From contig CAKSZX010000010.1 of assembly GCA_934526065.1 (NCBI GenBank), positions 1-64,000 on the forward strand: 64,000 nucleotides of DNA, in the 5' to 3' direction. Position 1 is the first letter of the stretch; each line of letters begins with the position of its first letter. Under the pieces are notes generated by a model, which saw nothing but the letters and a program-made list of their open reading frames with translations, was not told the DNA's origin and made no database searches. This stretch comes from an uncultured Oscillospiraceae bacterium (GTDB taxonomy: Bacteria > Bacillota > Clostridia > Oscillospirales > Ruminococcaceae). Position numbers and translations under genes: made by a program. Positions 30,925-40,500 of this stretch are shown piece by piece.

Positions 30925-32130
30925 ATGGACCCGGACGGGACAATTTATTTTATACTTAATTTTATAATCAGCTTTATTTTATGCCTTTATATCGGCACCG
31001 TAATAAAGAACGAACAGGACTTCGAGGGCAAACTTGGGGTACCGAATAATCGGTTTTCCGGATTTTTGCTTTTTCTGTTAAACTTTTGGCGGCTGTCTGT
31101 GACTGCCTTGCCAAAATTCAACATTTATGCGGCTGTCGTATTGGGGGCATTATTTGTTATGGCGGCGGTTATTCTGCCATTTTGCCTTGGCCTTGCAGTG
31201 TACGAAAGCCCCGGGGCAAAGTTTTTGTACAGAGCCGTGTCATTTTTTACAAATATTTTAAATCATACGGTTACACCTGTTTTGATGTTTCTTACACACG
31301 GAATTTTCCGTCTTTTTAAATTGGAAACCGATGACGAAGTAACCCGGCAGGATGTTATGGATTTGGTGGAGGACGCCGACGAGGATGTTATCGACGATGA
31401 CCAAAAAGAGATGATTGAAAATATCTTTGAACTTGATGACACCAAGGCCGAGGACATTATGACCCACCGCACCGATGTATTCGCCTTTAACGGCGAGGAA
31501 AAATGCCGGGATATTATAGACAAGGCCATAGAAAGCGGCTTTTCCAGAATACCAGTTTATGACGGCACTATTGATACTATAATAGGCTTTTTGTATTCAA
31601 AAGACCTTTTGGCGGTTATGGGACACCGGGAAAAAATGAACCGGCCGGTTAAAAACTTTGTTCGTAAGGCAATGTTTGTGCCGGAGGCCTGCGGTGCAAG
31701 GGAACTGCTTGTTCAATTTAAAAAGAACCGCACGCAAATTGCCATTGTGGTAGACGAATACGGCGGCACAAGCGGCATTATTTCAATGGAAGATATTCTT
31801 GAAGAAATTGTCGGCAATATTCAAGACGAATACGATGACGAAGAAGAACTTTTCATCAAAACCAAGAGCGGTGCGTATATCTGCCAGGCTTCAATGGAAG
31901 TTGACGACCTTTTGGAACTTATGGGCATTGAAAAGCGCACGGAAGAAGAGGAAGATCTGGACGATTTTGACAGCATAGGCGGTTTGATTATAAATCGTTT
32001 AGAGAGAATACCCACCGCCGACGAACACCCGAAAATCGCTTATAAAGGGCTTATATTCACAGTGCTTGAAGTTGCGGATAGAAGAATTGTAAAAGTCAAG
32101 GTTGAAAAAGCAACCACAGAAGGCAGGTAA
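30925..32130 (+). CDS. CorC/HlyC-type CBS-pair membrane protein (401 aa)
   Basis: Three N-terminal helices (about 8-30, 55-85, 100-125) lie where the DUF21/CNNM membrane domain should be, but the region is short and divergent. An acidic stretch follows, then a CBS pair (IMTHRTDVFAF, SGFSRIPVYDGTIDTIIGFLYSKDLL, VDEYGGTSGIISMEDILEEIVG) and a CorC_HlyC domain at the end. Relatives are linked to Mg2+ or Co2+ homeostasis. The ATG at 30925 is chosen because AAAGGAG precedes it; an in-frame TTG upstream lies before that site. Confidence 0.87.
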   Translation: MDPDGTIYFILNFIISFILCLYIGTVIKNEQDFEGKLGVPNNRFSGFLLFLLNFWRLSVTALPKFNIYAAVVLGALFVMAAVILPFCLGLAVYESPGAKFLYRAVSFFTNILNHTVTPVLMFLTHGIFRLFKLETDDEVTRQDVMDLVEDADEDVIDDDQKEMIENIFELDDTKAEDIMTHRTDVFAFNGEEKCRDIIDKAIESGFSRIPVYDGTIDTIIGFLYSKDLLAVMGHREKMNRPVKNFVRKAMFVPEACGARELLVQFKKNRTQIAIVVDEYGGTSGIISMEDILEEIVGNIQDEYDDEEELFIKTKSGAYICQASMEVDDLLELMGIEKRTEEEEDLDDFDSIGGLIINRLERIPTADEHPKIAYKGLIFTVLEVADRRIVKVKVEKATTEGR

Positions 32131-32194
32131 AATATGAAATTTCCCGGTTCGGTTTTATACCACCCCGGGAATTTTAATTTTAATAATAAACATA

Positions 32195-32265
32195 TAACGC
32201 TATAACAATACCCCGGGGCGGCGAATATTTTTAATATCCGTTACCCCGGGGCACTGTTTATTTTA
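32195..32265. terminator. GC-rich palindromic hairpin between convergent genes
   Basis: Two CCCCGGGG blocks flank an inner CGG-GAATATT/AATATCCG stem. A third block, CACCCCGGGA, lies at about 32160. It probably ends both the CorC-like gene and metQ. Confidence 0.6.
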
Positions 32266-32284
32266 ATTTAATTGTCGGCTTAAT

Positions 32285-33109
32285 TTAGAATACCGGTACG
32301 AATACACCGTTGTACTGTGTGTTGATATAATCTCTGATTTCGTCACTTGTCAAAACCTTTACAAGTGCCTGAACAGCTTCGTTGTTTTCGTTGCCTTCTT
32401 TTACACAAACAACATTTGCATAAAGGTCTGCGGCTTCACTGTCGCTTGCTTCGCTTGCAAGAACTGTGTCCAAAATACCTGCGTCAACTGCATAGTTACC
32501 GTTTACAACAGCAAAGTCTACATCGGCCAAAACATTAACTGTCTGTGCGGCTTCAACTTCGTAGAATTCAATGTTGTGTGGGTTTTCCTCAATATCAAGT
32601 GTTGTGGCGGCAAGACCAACGCCGTCTTTCAATTTGATAAGGCCTTCTTTTTCCAAAAGGAGCAAAGCTCTTGCTTCGTTTGTTTCATCGTTAGGAACTG
32701 CAATAACAGCGCCGTCCTGAATTTCGTCAATAGATGCTGTCTTGCCCGGGTACAAGCCCAAAGGTTCAAAGTGGATAGCGGCTACCGAAACAATGTGTGT
32801 GCCGTTTTCTTTGTTGAAGTTATCCTGGTATGGCTGATGTGCAAAGTAGTTTGCATCAAGTGAACCGTCTTCAACAGCTGTGTTAGGCATTACATAGTCT
32901 GTAAATTCTGTAATCTGCAAATCGTAACCCAACTCTTTAAGGGGTTCTACGCACTGTTCCAAAATCTGTGCGTGTGGTGCCGGTGATGCGCCTACCTTAA
33001 TCGGGATCAATTCCCCGGACTTTGAAGAGCTGCCTGAATTCCGTGATGAACAACCTGCAAGACCCAATGCAAGGGCGCCTGCCAATACAAAACTAACTAA
33101 TTTTTTCAT
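32285..33109 (-). CDS. metQ: Methionine ABC transporter substrate-binding lipoprotein (274 aa)
   Basis: Signal peptide MKKLVSFVLAGALALGLAGC with lipobox LAGC (Cys20). NlpA/MetQ-type motifs follow: PIKVGASPAPHAQILE, DYVMPNTAVEDGSLDANYFAHQPYQDNF, VAAIHFEPLGLYPGK, and VNGNYAVDAG. It captures methionine outside the membrane and delivers it to MetI. It is the third gene of the T-box-controlled operon, after a 98-base gap. Confidence 0.93.
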   Translation of the reverse strand: MKKLVSFVLAGALALGLAGCSSRNSGSSSKSGELIPIKVGASPAPHAQILEQCVEPLKELGYDLQITEFTDYVMPNTAVEDGSLDANYFAHQPYQDNFNKENGTHIVSVAAIHFEPLGLYPGKTASIDEIQDGAVIAVPNDETNEARALLLLEKEGLIKLKDGVGLAATTLDIEENPHNIEFYEVEAAQTVNVLADVDFAVVNGNYAVDAGILDTVLASEASDSEAADLYANVVCVKEGNENNEAVQALVKVLTSDEIRDYINTQYNGVFVPVF

Positions 33110-33207
33110 TTTATTTACCTCTCTGAAAATAATATTAAAATTTTATTTTTGTTTTTATTTATATACACATCTCTTACTCCGGATTTAAAAGATGTTTATA
33201 ACTTGTT

Positions 33208-33876
33208 TTACAGAACGTTTCTTCTGTCTGAATTTTTGGCAATTCTGTCGAATATCCGCTGAATTGCACAAACGATTACCAAAATTATTACAACCGACCG
33301 ATACATAACCGAAGGTGTTCTGCGGTAGTAACCGTATCTTATGGCTATGTCGCCAAGTCCACCTGCACCTACACTGCCGGCTATGGCACTGTAACCTACA
33401 AGGGTGATTGCCGTCATGGCAACGCCTCTTATAAGGCTTGGAAAGCTCTCGCTTAAAATAACTTTTATTATTGTGCCTTTTTTAGCGCCCATACACTGAC
33501 AGGCCTCAATAACGCCTTTGTCAATTTCCCGCAAGGAGGACTGTACAAGCCTTGCCACAAATGGGCAACAACCTATTGTAAGAGGGAAAACCGCCGCTGT
33601 CCGTCCTATTGCCTGGCCTACAATAAGCCTTGTGGCAGGAATGAGCATAACTATCAGTATGATAAAGGGGAAAGAGCGTAGGATATTTACAAAGCCCGAG
33701 AAAACAGTGTTAAAAGGTTTGTTTTCAAGTATGCCGCCCTTGCCTGTGGAATATAGCAAAACTCCCATCGGCAAGCCTAACACATAACCGAAAAATGTTG
33801 AAAGGAACACCATATAAAGGGTATCCTTTGTGCCTTGTACAAGCAAGGCTCCGTATTGTGCCCAAAATTCATTCAT
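33208..33876 (-). CDS. metI: Methionine ABC transporter permease (222 aa)
   Basis: Five or six helices. It has ILRSFPFIILIVMLIPATR early and the EAA-type coupling loop (CQCMGAKKGTIIKVILSESFPSLIRG, in blocks) that docks on MetN. Length is normal. It starts 4 bases after metN ends. Confidence 0.94.
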   Translation of the reverse strand: MNEFWAQYGALLVQGTKDTLYMVFLSTFFGYVLGLPMGVLLYSTGKGGILENKPFNTVFSGFVNILRSFPFIILIVMLIPATRLIVGQAIGRTAAVFPLTIGCCPFVARLVQSSLREIDKGVIEACQCMGAKKGTIIKVILSESFPSLIRGVAMTAITLVGYSAIAGSVGAGGLGDIAIRYGYYRRTPSVMYRSVVIILVIVCAIQRIFDRIAKNSDRRNVL

Positions 33877-33880
33877 CTTA

Positions 33881-34618
33881 TCACACCTGCCAGTCTAACA
33901 ATAATTTAGTGATTTCGCTTTGGGGATTTGAAAAGACATCTTTTACTTCCCCTTTTTCTGCAACTTCGCCGCCGCTTATTACCGCAACACGGTTGCATAT
34001 TTTTCTTACAACCCCTATTTCGTGGGTGATTATTACCACCGTAACCCCCAACTTTCGGTTTATATCCTGCAAAAGGCTTAAAACCTGTTTTGTGGTCATA
34101 GGGTCAAGGGCACTGGTGGGCTCGTCGCACAGTAAAATCTTCGGGTCTGTTGCCAATGCTCTCCGTATGGCAACCCTTTGCTTTTGTCCGCCGGATAGCT
34201 GTGAGGGATAAACCGCCCGCTTGTCCGCCAAGTCGACAACCTGTAAAAGGTATTTTACCTTATCGTCGATTTTGGCTTTGTCCGCACCTGCTATTTTTAG
34301 CGGAAACGCCACATTGTCATAGACGGTTTTCTGCATTAACAGATTGTAACCCTGGAACACAACGCCCATGTTGCGCCTTACCTGTAACAGCCGTGAGCTT
34401 TTTGCCCCGACGATTGAAACGCCGTCGATTTTTATGTCTCCCGAAGTTGGGGTTTCCAGTGCGGAAAGGCATCTTAAAAGGGTGCTTTTGCCGGCGCCGG
34501 ATATACCGATTATGCCGAAGATGTCGCCTTTTTCTATGTGTATGTTTACATTTTTAAGTGCGTCCACCGAAGTGTTTGACTGCGCAAATGTTTTTGAAAG
34601 ATTTTCTATTCTAATCAT
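33881..34618 (-). CDS. metN: Methionine ABC transporter ATP-binding protein, short form (245 aa)
   Basis: Walker A GISGAGKST, Q-loop, signature LSGGQKQRVAIRRAL, Walker B ILLCDEPTSALD and the H-loop ITHEIGV are all present. It ends at residue 245 and lacks the C-terminal NIL domain of about 90 residues that mediates feedback inhibition by intracellular methionine in E. coli MetN. Control here may rest on the T-box alone. It is first gene of the operon. Confidence 0.93.
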   Translation of the reverse strand: MIRIENLSKTFAQSNTSVDALKNVNIHIEKGDIFGIIGISGAGKSTLLRCLSALETPTSGDIKIDGVSIVGAKSSRLLQVRRNMGVVFQGYNLLMQKTVYDNVAFPLKIAGADKAKIDDKVKYLLQVVDLADKRAVYPSQLSGGQKQRVAIRRALATDPKILLCDEPTSALDPMTTKQVLSLLQDINRKLGVTVVIITHEIGVVRKICNRVAVISGGEVAEKGEVKDVFSNPQSEITKLLLDWQV

Positions 34619-34654
34619 CTAATCACCGATTTCAAAATTTATTATATGAAACAA

Positions 34655-34945
34655 AAAGCCCTTGACCTTTGGATTAACCAAAAGTCAAGGGCGAAATAAT
34701 TCACGGTACCACCTTGATTTACGCTTACATTACTGTAAACGCCTTATCGGCCACGGGGCGACTTAACGCCATTATGGCTTATTGCTGTAACGGGCAAACC
34801 CGGCGCAAACTACATATCGTCTGTGCGGCTCAAAGACCATATTCAACTGCAATGCCTTTACCCTTTTTCAGCTCCCGGGGCTCTCTGTGAAAGAAATTTA
34901 CAATCTACTCTTCTTTTCAACGCCTTATTGTGTGTTGTTTTATGG
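34655..34945 (-). promoter_or_regulatory. T-box riboswitch upstream of metNIQ, probably tRNA-Met specific
   Basis: On the minus strand the T-box core AAGGTGGTACCGTG lies at about 34709-34722. It is followed by the terminator CCCTTGAC/GTCAAGGG with TTTTT. Upstream lies the large stem I region with GTAGA near its base and a probable specifier ATG in GAATATGGTC. Uncharged initiator or elongator tRNA-Met would stabilise the antiterminator and allow transcription. The specifier assignment is inferred and agrees with the downstream methionine transporter. Confidence 0.92.
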
Positions 34946-34950
34946 CACTA

Positions 34951-34978
34951 ATTATAGCCCGAAAAAGAATTTTGTCAA
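34951..34978 (-). promoter_or_regulatory. Promoter of the T-box-metNIQ operon
   Basis: On the minus strand TTGACA (34978-34973) and TATAAT (34956-34951), both consensus, with a 16-base spacer, directly before the T-box leader. Confidence 0.85.
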
Positions 34979-35086
34979 CACCGTTTTGTAATTTTTGTTA
35001 AAAATTAAAATTTAGAAGTTCTTTTTTTAAAGTTTGTTGTAAAAATGCACAAACAGTATATTCGGGTTATGGAAAACCACAAACAA

Positions 35087-35117
35087 AAAACGCAGGGAAC
35101 AGTGCCCTGCGGTTTTT
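35087..35117 (-). terminator. Terminator of the class I amidotransferase-like gene
   Basis: CGCAGGG (35091-35097) pairs with CCCTGCG (35105-35111), flanked by A and T tracts; it reads well in the minus direction after the gene at 35160. The rest of 34980-35086 is AT-rich with no visible gene. Confidence 0.82.
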
Positions 35118-35159
35118 GCGAGAATCTGTATATGAAAAAGTGACTAAAAACAAGTTATA

Positions 35160-35861
35160 TTATTTTGAGCACTTTTCTATAAAACGTTTTATAAGCCTGC
35201 GCTGACATTCTTTGTCCTGCATTCTCTCCGGGTGCCATTGAACGGCTATAATGCTGCCGTCCCGATTTTCAATGGCCTCAACGGTGCCGTCGTCGGCTCT
35301 GGCAACAACCTTAAAGCCCGGTGCAACAAGTTTTATTGCCTGGTGGTGAGATGTGTTTGTGATAATATCCGTTTCGCCTAAAATCTCTGCCAGCTTGCTG
35401 TCTTTGTCAACCGTTACATGGTGGGTGTTTACATTTTCGGCACTGCCCATGGAGTGATCAATTTCCGACGGACACTCCGTTGGCATATCCTGATACAGCG
35501 TGCCGCCGTACATGGCGTTTACTATTTGCAGTCCACGGCAAATTGCCAAAACCGGCTTGCCCTGTTTTAAAGTTTCTTTTATAAGTGCAATATCGTAATT
35601 ATCATCTGCAAGATTTGTCTTACCGCAGGTGGACTTTTTTTCACAGTTGTATATAAACGGTGTTACATCGCCGCCGCCGGGGGATAATAAGCCGTCTATC
35701 ATTGCAACAACTTGCGGCACATTTTCGCAGTTTGTATTACAGGGCAACAAAACGACTTCGCCGCCGTTTGCCCAAATTGCCTGAGGGTATGTAACTCTTT
35801 GCATATACATGCTGTCATCAAAAATATTAACGGCACTTACGCCTATTATAGGTTTCTTCAT
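35160..35861 (-). CDS. Gamma-glutamyl-gamma-aminobutyrate hydrolase family protein (233 aa)
   Basis: A peptidase C26/class I glutamine amidotransferase fold. The nucleophile elbow is LAICRGLQIVN with Cys near residue 103, and the His-Glu pair is in VQWHPERMQ. PuuD-like enzymes hydrolyse gamma-glutamyl amides; the exact substrate is unknown. The ATG at 35861 has AGGAGGTG just upstream, so I reject the 14-residue N-terminal extension. It is monocistronic. Confidence 0.92.
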   Translation of the reverse strand: MKKPIIGVSAVNIFDDSMYMQRVTYPQAIWANGGEVVLLPCNTNCENVPQVVAMIDGLLSPGGGDVTPFIYNCEKKSTCGKTNLADDNYDIALIKETLKQGKPVLAICRGLQIVNAMYGGTLYQDMPTECPSEIDHSMGSAENVNTHHVTVDKDSKLAEILGETDIITNTSHHQAIKLVAPGFKVVARADDGTVEAIENRDGSIIAVQWHPERMQDKECQRRLIKRFIEKCSK

Positions 35862-36043
35862 AAAGACACCTCCTATGATATTTATTTCATTATAGTTTAT
35901 CAAAATTGTAAATTCAATGTGAATAATGTACGAAAAATATATCTTTTTTTTGTAATAGTGGTATAATTAAGTAAATCTTAATTATTTGGTATATTTATAT
36001 TTAATGGAAAAAATCGGATAATGTAATTGCGGAGGGGAAAAGT

Positions 36044-36736
36044 ATGTATAACATTTTGATTTGTGATGATGAAAAAGACATTGTAAATGCCTTGGAAATA
36101 TATCTGGGCACCGGCGACTACAAGATTTTTAAAGCATACAACGGCAAAGAGGCTCTTGACATACTGGAAACACAGGAAATTCACCTGGTTTTAATGGATA
36201 TTATGATGCCCCAAATGGACGGAATTGAAGCCTTGGAAAAAATAAGACAACAGTACAATATGCCGGTTATAATGTTATCGGCCAAAAGTGAGGACGTGGA
36301 CAAAATCAACGGTCTTAATTTAGGTGCCGATGATTACATAACAAAGCCCTTTAATCCCGTTGAGTTGCAGCGGCGTGTAAAAAGCCGGCTGAGAAGATAC
36401 ACACGGTTTGGCGGTATAGCACGGCCTGCAAGTGATATTATCACCGTGGGCGGAATTGTGCTTAACAATGTTTCAAAGGAAGTCACCGTTGACGGTGACC
36501 CGGTAAACCTTACCCCTACGGAATTTGATATTCTTCATCTTTTGATGAGCAAGCCCAACTGTGTATTTTCCCCAAAGGATATTTACAAAGCTGTTTGGAA
36601 AGAATTACCCTACGGCTCGGAAAATACCGTTGTTGTACATATAAGACATTTAAGAGAAAAAATTGAAATAAACCCGGCAGAACCCAGATATTTAAAAGTT
36701 GTCTGGGGGCACGGCTATAAAATGGAGAGCAAGTAA
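36044..36736 (+). CDS. OmpR/PhoB-family response regulator (230 aa)
   Basis: The receiver domain has the acidic pair CDDE (8-10), phospho-acceptor Asp52 in VLMDIMMPQMDG, and Lys in ITKPF. The C-terminal winged helix (about 130-228) has LTPTEFDILHLLM and NTVVVHIRHLREKIE. Its stop overlaps the start of the kinase gene, so the two are translationally coupled. The likely targets include its own operon. Confidence 0.95.
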   Translation: MYNILICDDEKDIVNALEIYLGTGDYKIFKAYNGKEALDILETQEIHLVLMDIMMPQMDGIEALEKIRQQYNMPVIMLSAKSEDVDKINGLNLGADDYITKPFNPVELQRRVKSRLRRYTRFGGIARPASDIITVGGIVLNNVSKEVTVDGDPVNLTPTEFDILHLLMSKPNCVFSPKDIYKAVWKELPYGSENTVVVHIRHLREKIEINPAEPRYLKVVWGHGYKMESK

Positions 36737-38400
36737 TGAATAAGTTTTTTGACAACGAAATAACCTGTGCGGCGGCGGTGTTTCTGCTGGGGATAGACGC
36801 TTTTGTTATTCTTTGCGCCGGTTTCTATTCAACTTTCCAAGTACCTATGTTTGCTTACTGCAATATGTATATGGGCACAGGTATTTCCACCGAGTTCACC
36901 GGTGTGCTTATGCTGTCCCTTTTCGTACTGCTTGCGGTGATAATTCGCTCGGCCGGTCATTACCGAGGGAATGAGCTTGCCAAGAATACGGTAATTGACA
37001 GAATACCAATAGAAATTGTATATACGGTACTGGGCACGGCTTTTTTCTTCTTCGGATGGGGCGTTGCGGAGTTTTCCATGCAGATATACGATATGTATGT
37101 GGAGGCCGGATTTCCTCGGGCCCTTTTGGACTCATATACAGGAATAACAGCCGATACACTGGCAAATTACATACTGGATCTGGTTCCGTTCCCGGTATTT
37201 GCCCTTTGTTTCAGTGTTATGTATTTTTCACTGATATTTATGGTAACCACCACCGTGCGGCGATTAAAGACCAAAACATTCCTCTCCACAAGCATTTTGT
37301 GGATTGCCTGTGTTTGGTGTGCAAGGCTGACAATCAGATGTTTTAAGGCCATAGGCAGGTGGATTAAGGGTGTTCGGCATATATTTTCCGATATGAAGAT
37401 TACCGCAAAGTTTACGATAGCATGTGTGATTTTATATATAATCGAGTTTTATCTGCTTATTACAGTAGGCGATTGGGATACTTTTGGATTTTGGATTTGG
37501 TCAACAATTATTTGCATAGGCGTTTATGTGACCTGTGCAAAGTGGATATTGGGTTATCGGAAAATAGAGGATGGAATAGAGCATATTTCCAACGGCGAAA
37601 CCGATTACCAAATAAGCAAAAAATATATGCCGAAAGGGCTTGAAAAAAGCACCGACAGCTTAAATAACATAAGCCGGGCGGTGGCCGCCAGCGCACAAAA
37701 GCAAATCAAGGCGGAAAGGTTCAGAACCGAGCTTATAACAAATGTTTCTCACGATCTTAAAACCCCCCTTACATCAATAGTAAATTATGTGGATTTACTC
37801 AGCGCAGAACCTATGGAAAGCGAAAAGCGGAAGGAGTACATAGAAGTTTTGCAAAGGCAGTCGTCAAGGCTTAAAAAATTGTTGTTTGACCTTGTGGAGG
37901 CATCCAAGGCGTCAACGGGCAACATAAACACCGTTATTGAGCCTACAAATATATCCACCCTGTTAAATCAAGCGGCGGGAGAGTACACCGACAAGGCAAG
38001 GAAACGGGGCTTGGAAATTTCCATGGATTTGCCGGAAAACGATATTTATCTTAATACCGACGGCCGTCTCCTTTGGCGTGTGTTTGACAACCTGCTTGGC
38101 AATGCCTGCAAATACTCCATGCCGGGAACAAGAATTTATATGAGCCGGCAGAAAGAGGAAAACGGGCGGAGTGTTATATTTAAAAATATTTCAAAAGACA
38201 GGCTTAATATTTCCGCAGACGAACTTATGGAACGCTTTGTCCGTGGGGATTCTTCCAGAAATACCGAGGGCAGCGGTTTGGGGCTTTCAATAGCCCAAAG
38301 CCTTACGGAAATATTGGGTGGCAAGCTGGAGATTAGCATTGACGGTGACCTGTTTAAGGCTGTTGTAAAAATCGAAAATCGGGAAAATCAAGAAAATTAG
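36736..38400 (+). CDS. Membrane sensor histidine kinase (554 aa)
   Basis: The N-terminal 260 residues hold seven or eight helices in two groups and no large extracellular domain, so it may sense the membrane or work with a membrane partner. A HAMP-like linker follows (ILGYRKIEDGIEHISNGE). Phospho-acceptor His339 is in NVSHDLKTPLTSI. ATP-binding N and G boxes are RVFDNLLGNACKYS and GSGLGLSIAQ. It overlaps the response regulator by one base and is followed by a glycosyltransferase after 33 bases. Confidence 0.94.
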   Translation: MNKFFDNEITCAAAVFLLGIDAFVILCAGFYSTFQVPMFAYCNMYMGTGISTEFTGVLMLSLFVLLAVIIRSAGHYRGNELAKNTVIDRIPIEIVYTVLGTAFFFFGWGVAEFSMQIYDMYVEAGFPRALLDSYTGITADTLANYILDLVPFPVFALCFSVMYFSLIFMVTTTVRRLKTKTFLSTSILWIACVWCARLTIRCFKAIGRWIKGVRHIFSDMKITAKFTIACVILYIIEFYLLITVGDWDTFGFWIWSTIICIGVYVTCAKWILGYRKIEDGIEHISNGETDYQISKKYMPKGLEKSTDSLNNISRAVAASAQKQIKAERFRTELITNVSHDLKTPLTSIVNYVDLLSAEPMESEKRKEYIEVLQRQSSRLKKLLFDLVEASKASTGNINTVIEPTNISTLLNQAAGEYTDKARKRGLEISMDLPENDIYLNTDGRLLWRVFDNLLGNACKYSMPGTRIYMSRQKEENGRSVIFKNISKDRLNISADELMERFVRGDSSRNTEGSGLGLSIAQSLTEILGGKLEISIDGDLFKAVVKIENRENQEN

Positions 38401-38433
38401 GATTCAGAAGTAAAAATAAGAGGAGGAGTATTT

Positions 38434-39678
38434 ATGGATATAGATATTCGGGTTTTTAATTCCATAATCAAAATTCTGTTTATGGTAATATTTGCCTATC
38501 AGATTTTCTATGTAATAGTTGCCTTTGTCAAAAGACAGCCGAAATATACAAATCCGATAGTATATCACAGGTTTGCGGTGCTTATCTGCGCCAGAAACGA
38601 GGAGAGCGTCCTTGGAAATCTAATCGAGAGTATTAAAACCGGGGACTATCCGCAAAATTTGGTGGATGTCTATGTGATGGCGGATAATTGCACCGACAGC
38701 ACAGCCCGGGTGGCTGAAAATCGGGGCGCCATAGTTTACACAAGGGAAAACAAAACCCTTGTGGGCAAGGGTTATGCCTTGGAGGCTCTGCTGAACAAAA
38801 TAGCGGGAGATGCGGGAGTGGATAAATACGACGGCTACTTCGTATTTGACGCAGATAATCTTGTTCGGCATGACTACATAACCAGAATGAACGAAAAATT
38901 CTGTCAGGGCTACGATGTGATAACAAGCCTGCGCAACAGCAAAAATTACGGGGATAACTGGCTTACTGCCGGCTGCGGTCTGCGGTTTTTAAGAGAGTGT
39001 AAGTTTTTAAACCTGCCCAGAGATATTCTCGGCACACCCTGCCCGGTAGGCGGCACGGGATTTCTGTTTTCCCGCAAGGCACTTATGAACCGGGAAGGCT
39101 GGCACTATCACCTTTTAACCGAGGATATACAGTTCAGCGTTGACAATATCATAAAGGACGCCAAAATGGGCTACTGCGATAAGGCGATGTTCTACGATGA
39201 ACAGCCCGATGATTTGTCACAGAGCGTAAAACAGCGTATGCGTTGGCGGAAGGGCATTTTTCAGGTGGTTGCATCCTACGGAAACAAGCTGATAGAGGGC
39301 ATGTTCTCGGGTAAATTTGCCTGCTATGATATGCTTGCCTGTTTTGCGGCACCTGCATTTCTCTCCTTTTTATGTTTTGGTGCTAATGTGTTTACACTGT
39401 CGGTTTATGCCGCCAACGGATTATCAGAAATGTTTATTGCAGAGTGTGTTTTCGGTTTGATTGCCGGCAGTTATTCAACCCTGTTTTTTATAGGACGGCT
39501 TACAACAATTTCCTGTTGGAAAATTCTCCGTTGTCCGAACTATAAAAAAGTGCTTTATACATTCACTTTTCCATTTTTTATGATGACATACCTGCCTATA
39601 AGCGTTATGGCATTGTTTACAAATGTTCGGTGGACGCCTATAAAACATAAGGATGCTAAGAAGATTAAAGAAATATAA
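38434..39678 (+). CDS. Processive-type membrane glycosyltransferase, GT2 (414 aa)
   Basis: One N-terminal helix precedes a GT-A domain with ICARNEESVLGNLIESI, DNCTDSTARVA, FDADN (DxD), GGTGFLFSR, the acceptor-site TEDIQFS and QRMRWRKG. Three or four helices follow. D, DxD, TED and Q-x-x-RW are the marks of synthases such as NodC, BcsA and hyaluronan synthase. It probably extends or exports a surface polysaccharide. AGGAGG precedes the ATG. Linkage to the two-component genes suggests envelope-stress or surface regulation. Confidence 0.9.
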   Translation: MDIDIRVFNSIIKILFMVIFAYQIFYVIVAFVKRQPKYTNPIVYHRFAVLICARNEESVLGNLIESIKTGDYPQNLVDVYVMADNCTDSTARVAENRGAIVYTRENKTLVGKGYALEALLNKIAGDAGVDKYDGYFVFDADNLVRHDYITRMNEKFCQGYDVITSLRNSKNYGDNWLTAGCGLRFLRECKFLNLPRDILGTPCPVGGTGFLFSRKALMNREGWHYHLLTEDIQFSVDNIIKDAKMGYCDKAMFYDEQPDDLSQSVKQRMRWRKGIFQVVASYGNKLIEGMFSGKFACYDMLACFAAPAFLSFLCFGANVFTLSVYAANGLSEMFIAECVFGLIAGSYSTLFFIGRLTTISCWKILRCPNYKKVLYTFTFPFFMMTYLPISVMALFTNVRWTPIKHKDAKKIKEI

Positions 39679-39696
39679 TATTGCGATTTATAAGTT

Positions 39697-39731
39697 AAAA
39701 GGTAACACTTAATGCTAAGTGTTACCTTTTT
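39697..39731 (+). terminator. Terminator of the two-component/glycosyltransferase operon
   Basis: The stem AAAAGGTAACACTT/AAGTGTTACCTTTT is identical in both arms to the terminator at 25115-25148; only the loop differs. Confidence 0.88.
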
Positions 39732-39810
39732 GCATGGCAAAATAAAAATTTGTGTTTTGTTGGGTGTTGTTTGGGAGCATAAGTCATTTTAAACGATTGG
39801 CATCGGTGAC

Positions 39811-40500
39811 AACCCTCTGTCATTGGCAAGCCAATGACATCTGCCTTAACAGGGAGAACGAGTTTTGCTATTAGTTGAGTTTATGATTTACGGTAGAAAA
39901 CTTTTTAATCAACCATCCTGTCAGCTTTGCCGACACCCTCCCATGCACAAGGAGAGAGGGTTATGCGGTTTGGTTGCGTTGTTGGTTTATAGCGGAAAAT
40001 AAAATCAAACAATTTATCTAATCAATCTCTCAGTCGGCTGCGCCGACAGCTCTCTTTACCAAAGAGAGCCAAAAAGTGCGTATCTATTTGAAATACTGTA
40101 TTACAGCGGAAATTATTTTAAGTAATTTGCAAAATGGCGGTCAATGACCGCCGCTACGGGCTGATTATAATTTGTTGTTATCGGGTACAAAACAGCAATC
40201 CTGCGGAACAACAATATCTTGCCTCCCATAGGAGGAGAGGAGGATTTGCCACAGGCAAAGACGGAAGGTTTTCTAACATTAAATTTATACTTGTTTCCGG
40301 CTATAAATAACAGTCCCAAAATCAGCAACATCTTGTTGTCCCTGTTAAGGGAAAATGTCACGCTTTGCGTGACAAAAGGGTTGTTTAAGCAGATTATTTA
40401 TATCAATTTTTTGTTATAAAACAATATATCCGTAAACTAAAATCGTAGGGGCGTTCATTGAACGCCTATGCAAACCGTAGGTTTGCACATTGACAGCTTC
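39811..40500. repeat. Gene-free cluster of palindromic intergenic repeats
   Basis: About 0.8 kb with no credible gene and at least seven palindromic units. Examples: GTCATTGG/CCAATGAC between CCCTCT and AACAGGGAG (39812-39855); a GTCAG...CCGAC unit (39915-39950); GTCGGCTGCGCCGAC with GCTCTCTT/AAAGAGAGC (40031-40070); GGCGGTCAATGACCGCC (40135-40151); CCTCCCATAGGAGG (40223-40236); TGTCACGC/GCGTGACA between CCCTGTTAAGGG and AAAGGG (40339-40380), the reverse of the first kind; and GGCGTTCATTGAACGCC (40449-40465). They resemble REP/MITE-like elements frequent in gut Clostridia. Confidence 0.7.

Noticed and set aside
39811..40500. Small ORFs of 60-80 codons in the repeat region
   Set aside because: They run through palindromes, lack ribosome-binding sites and have no protein-like conservation clues.
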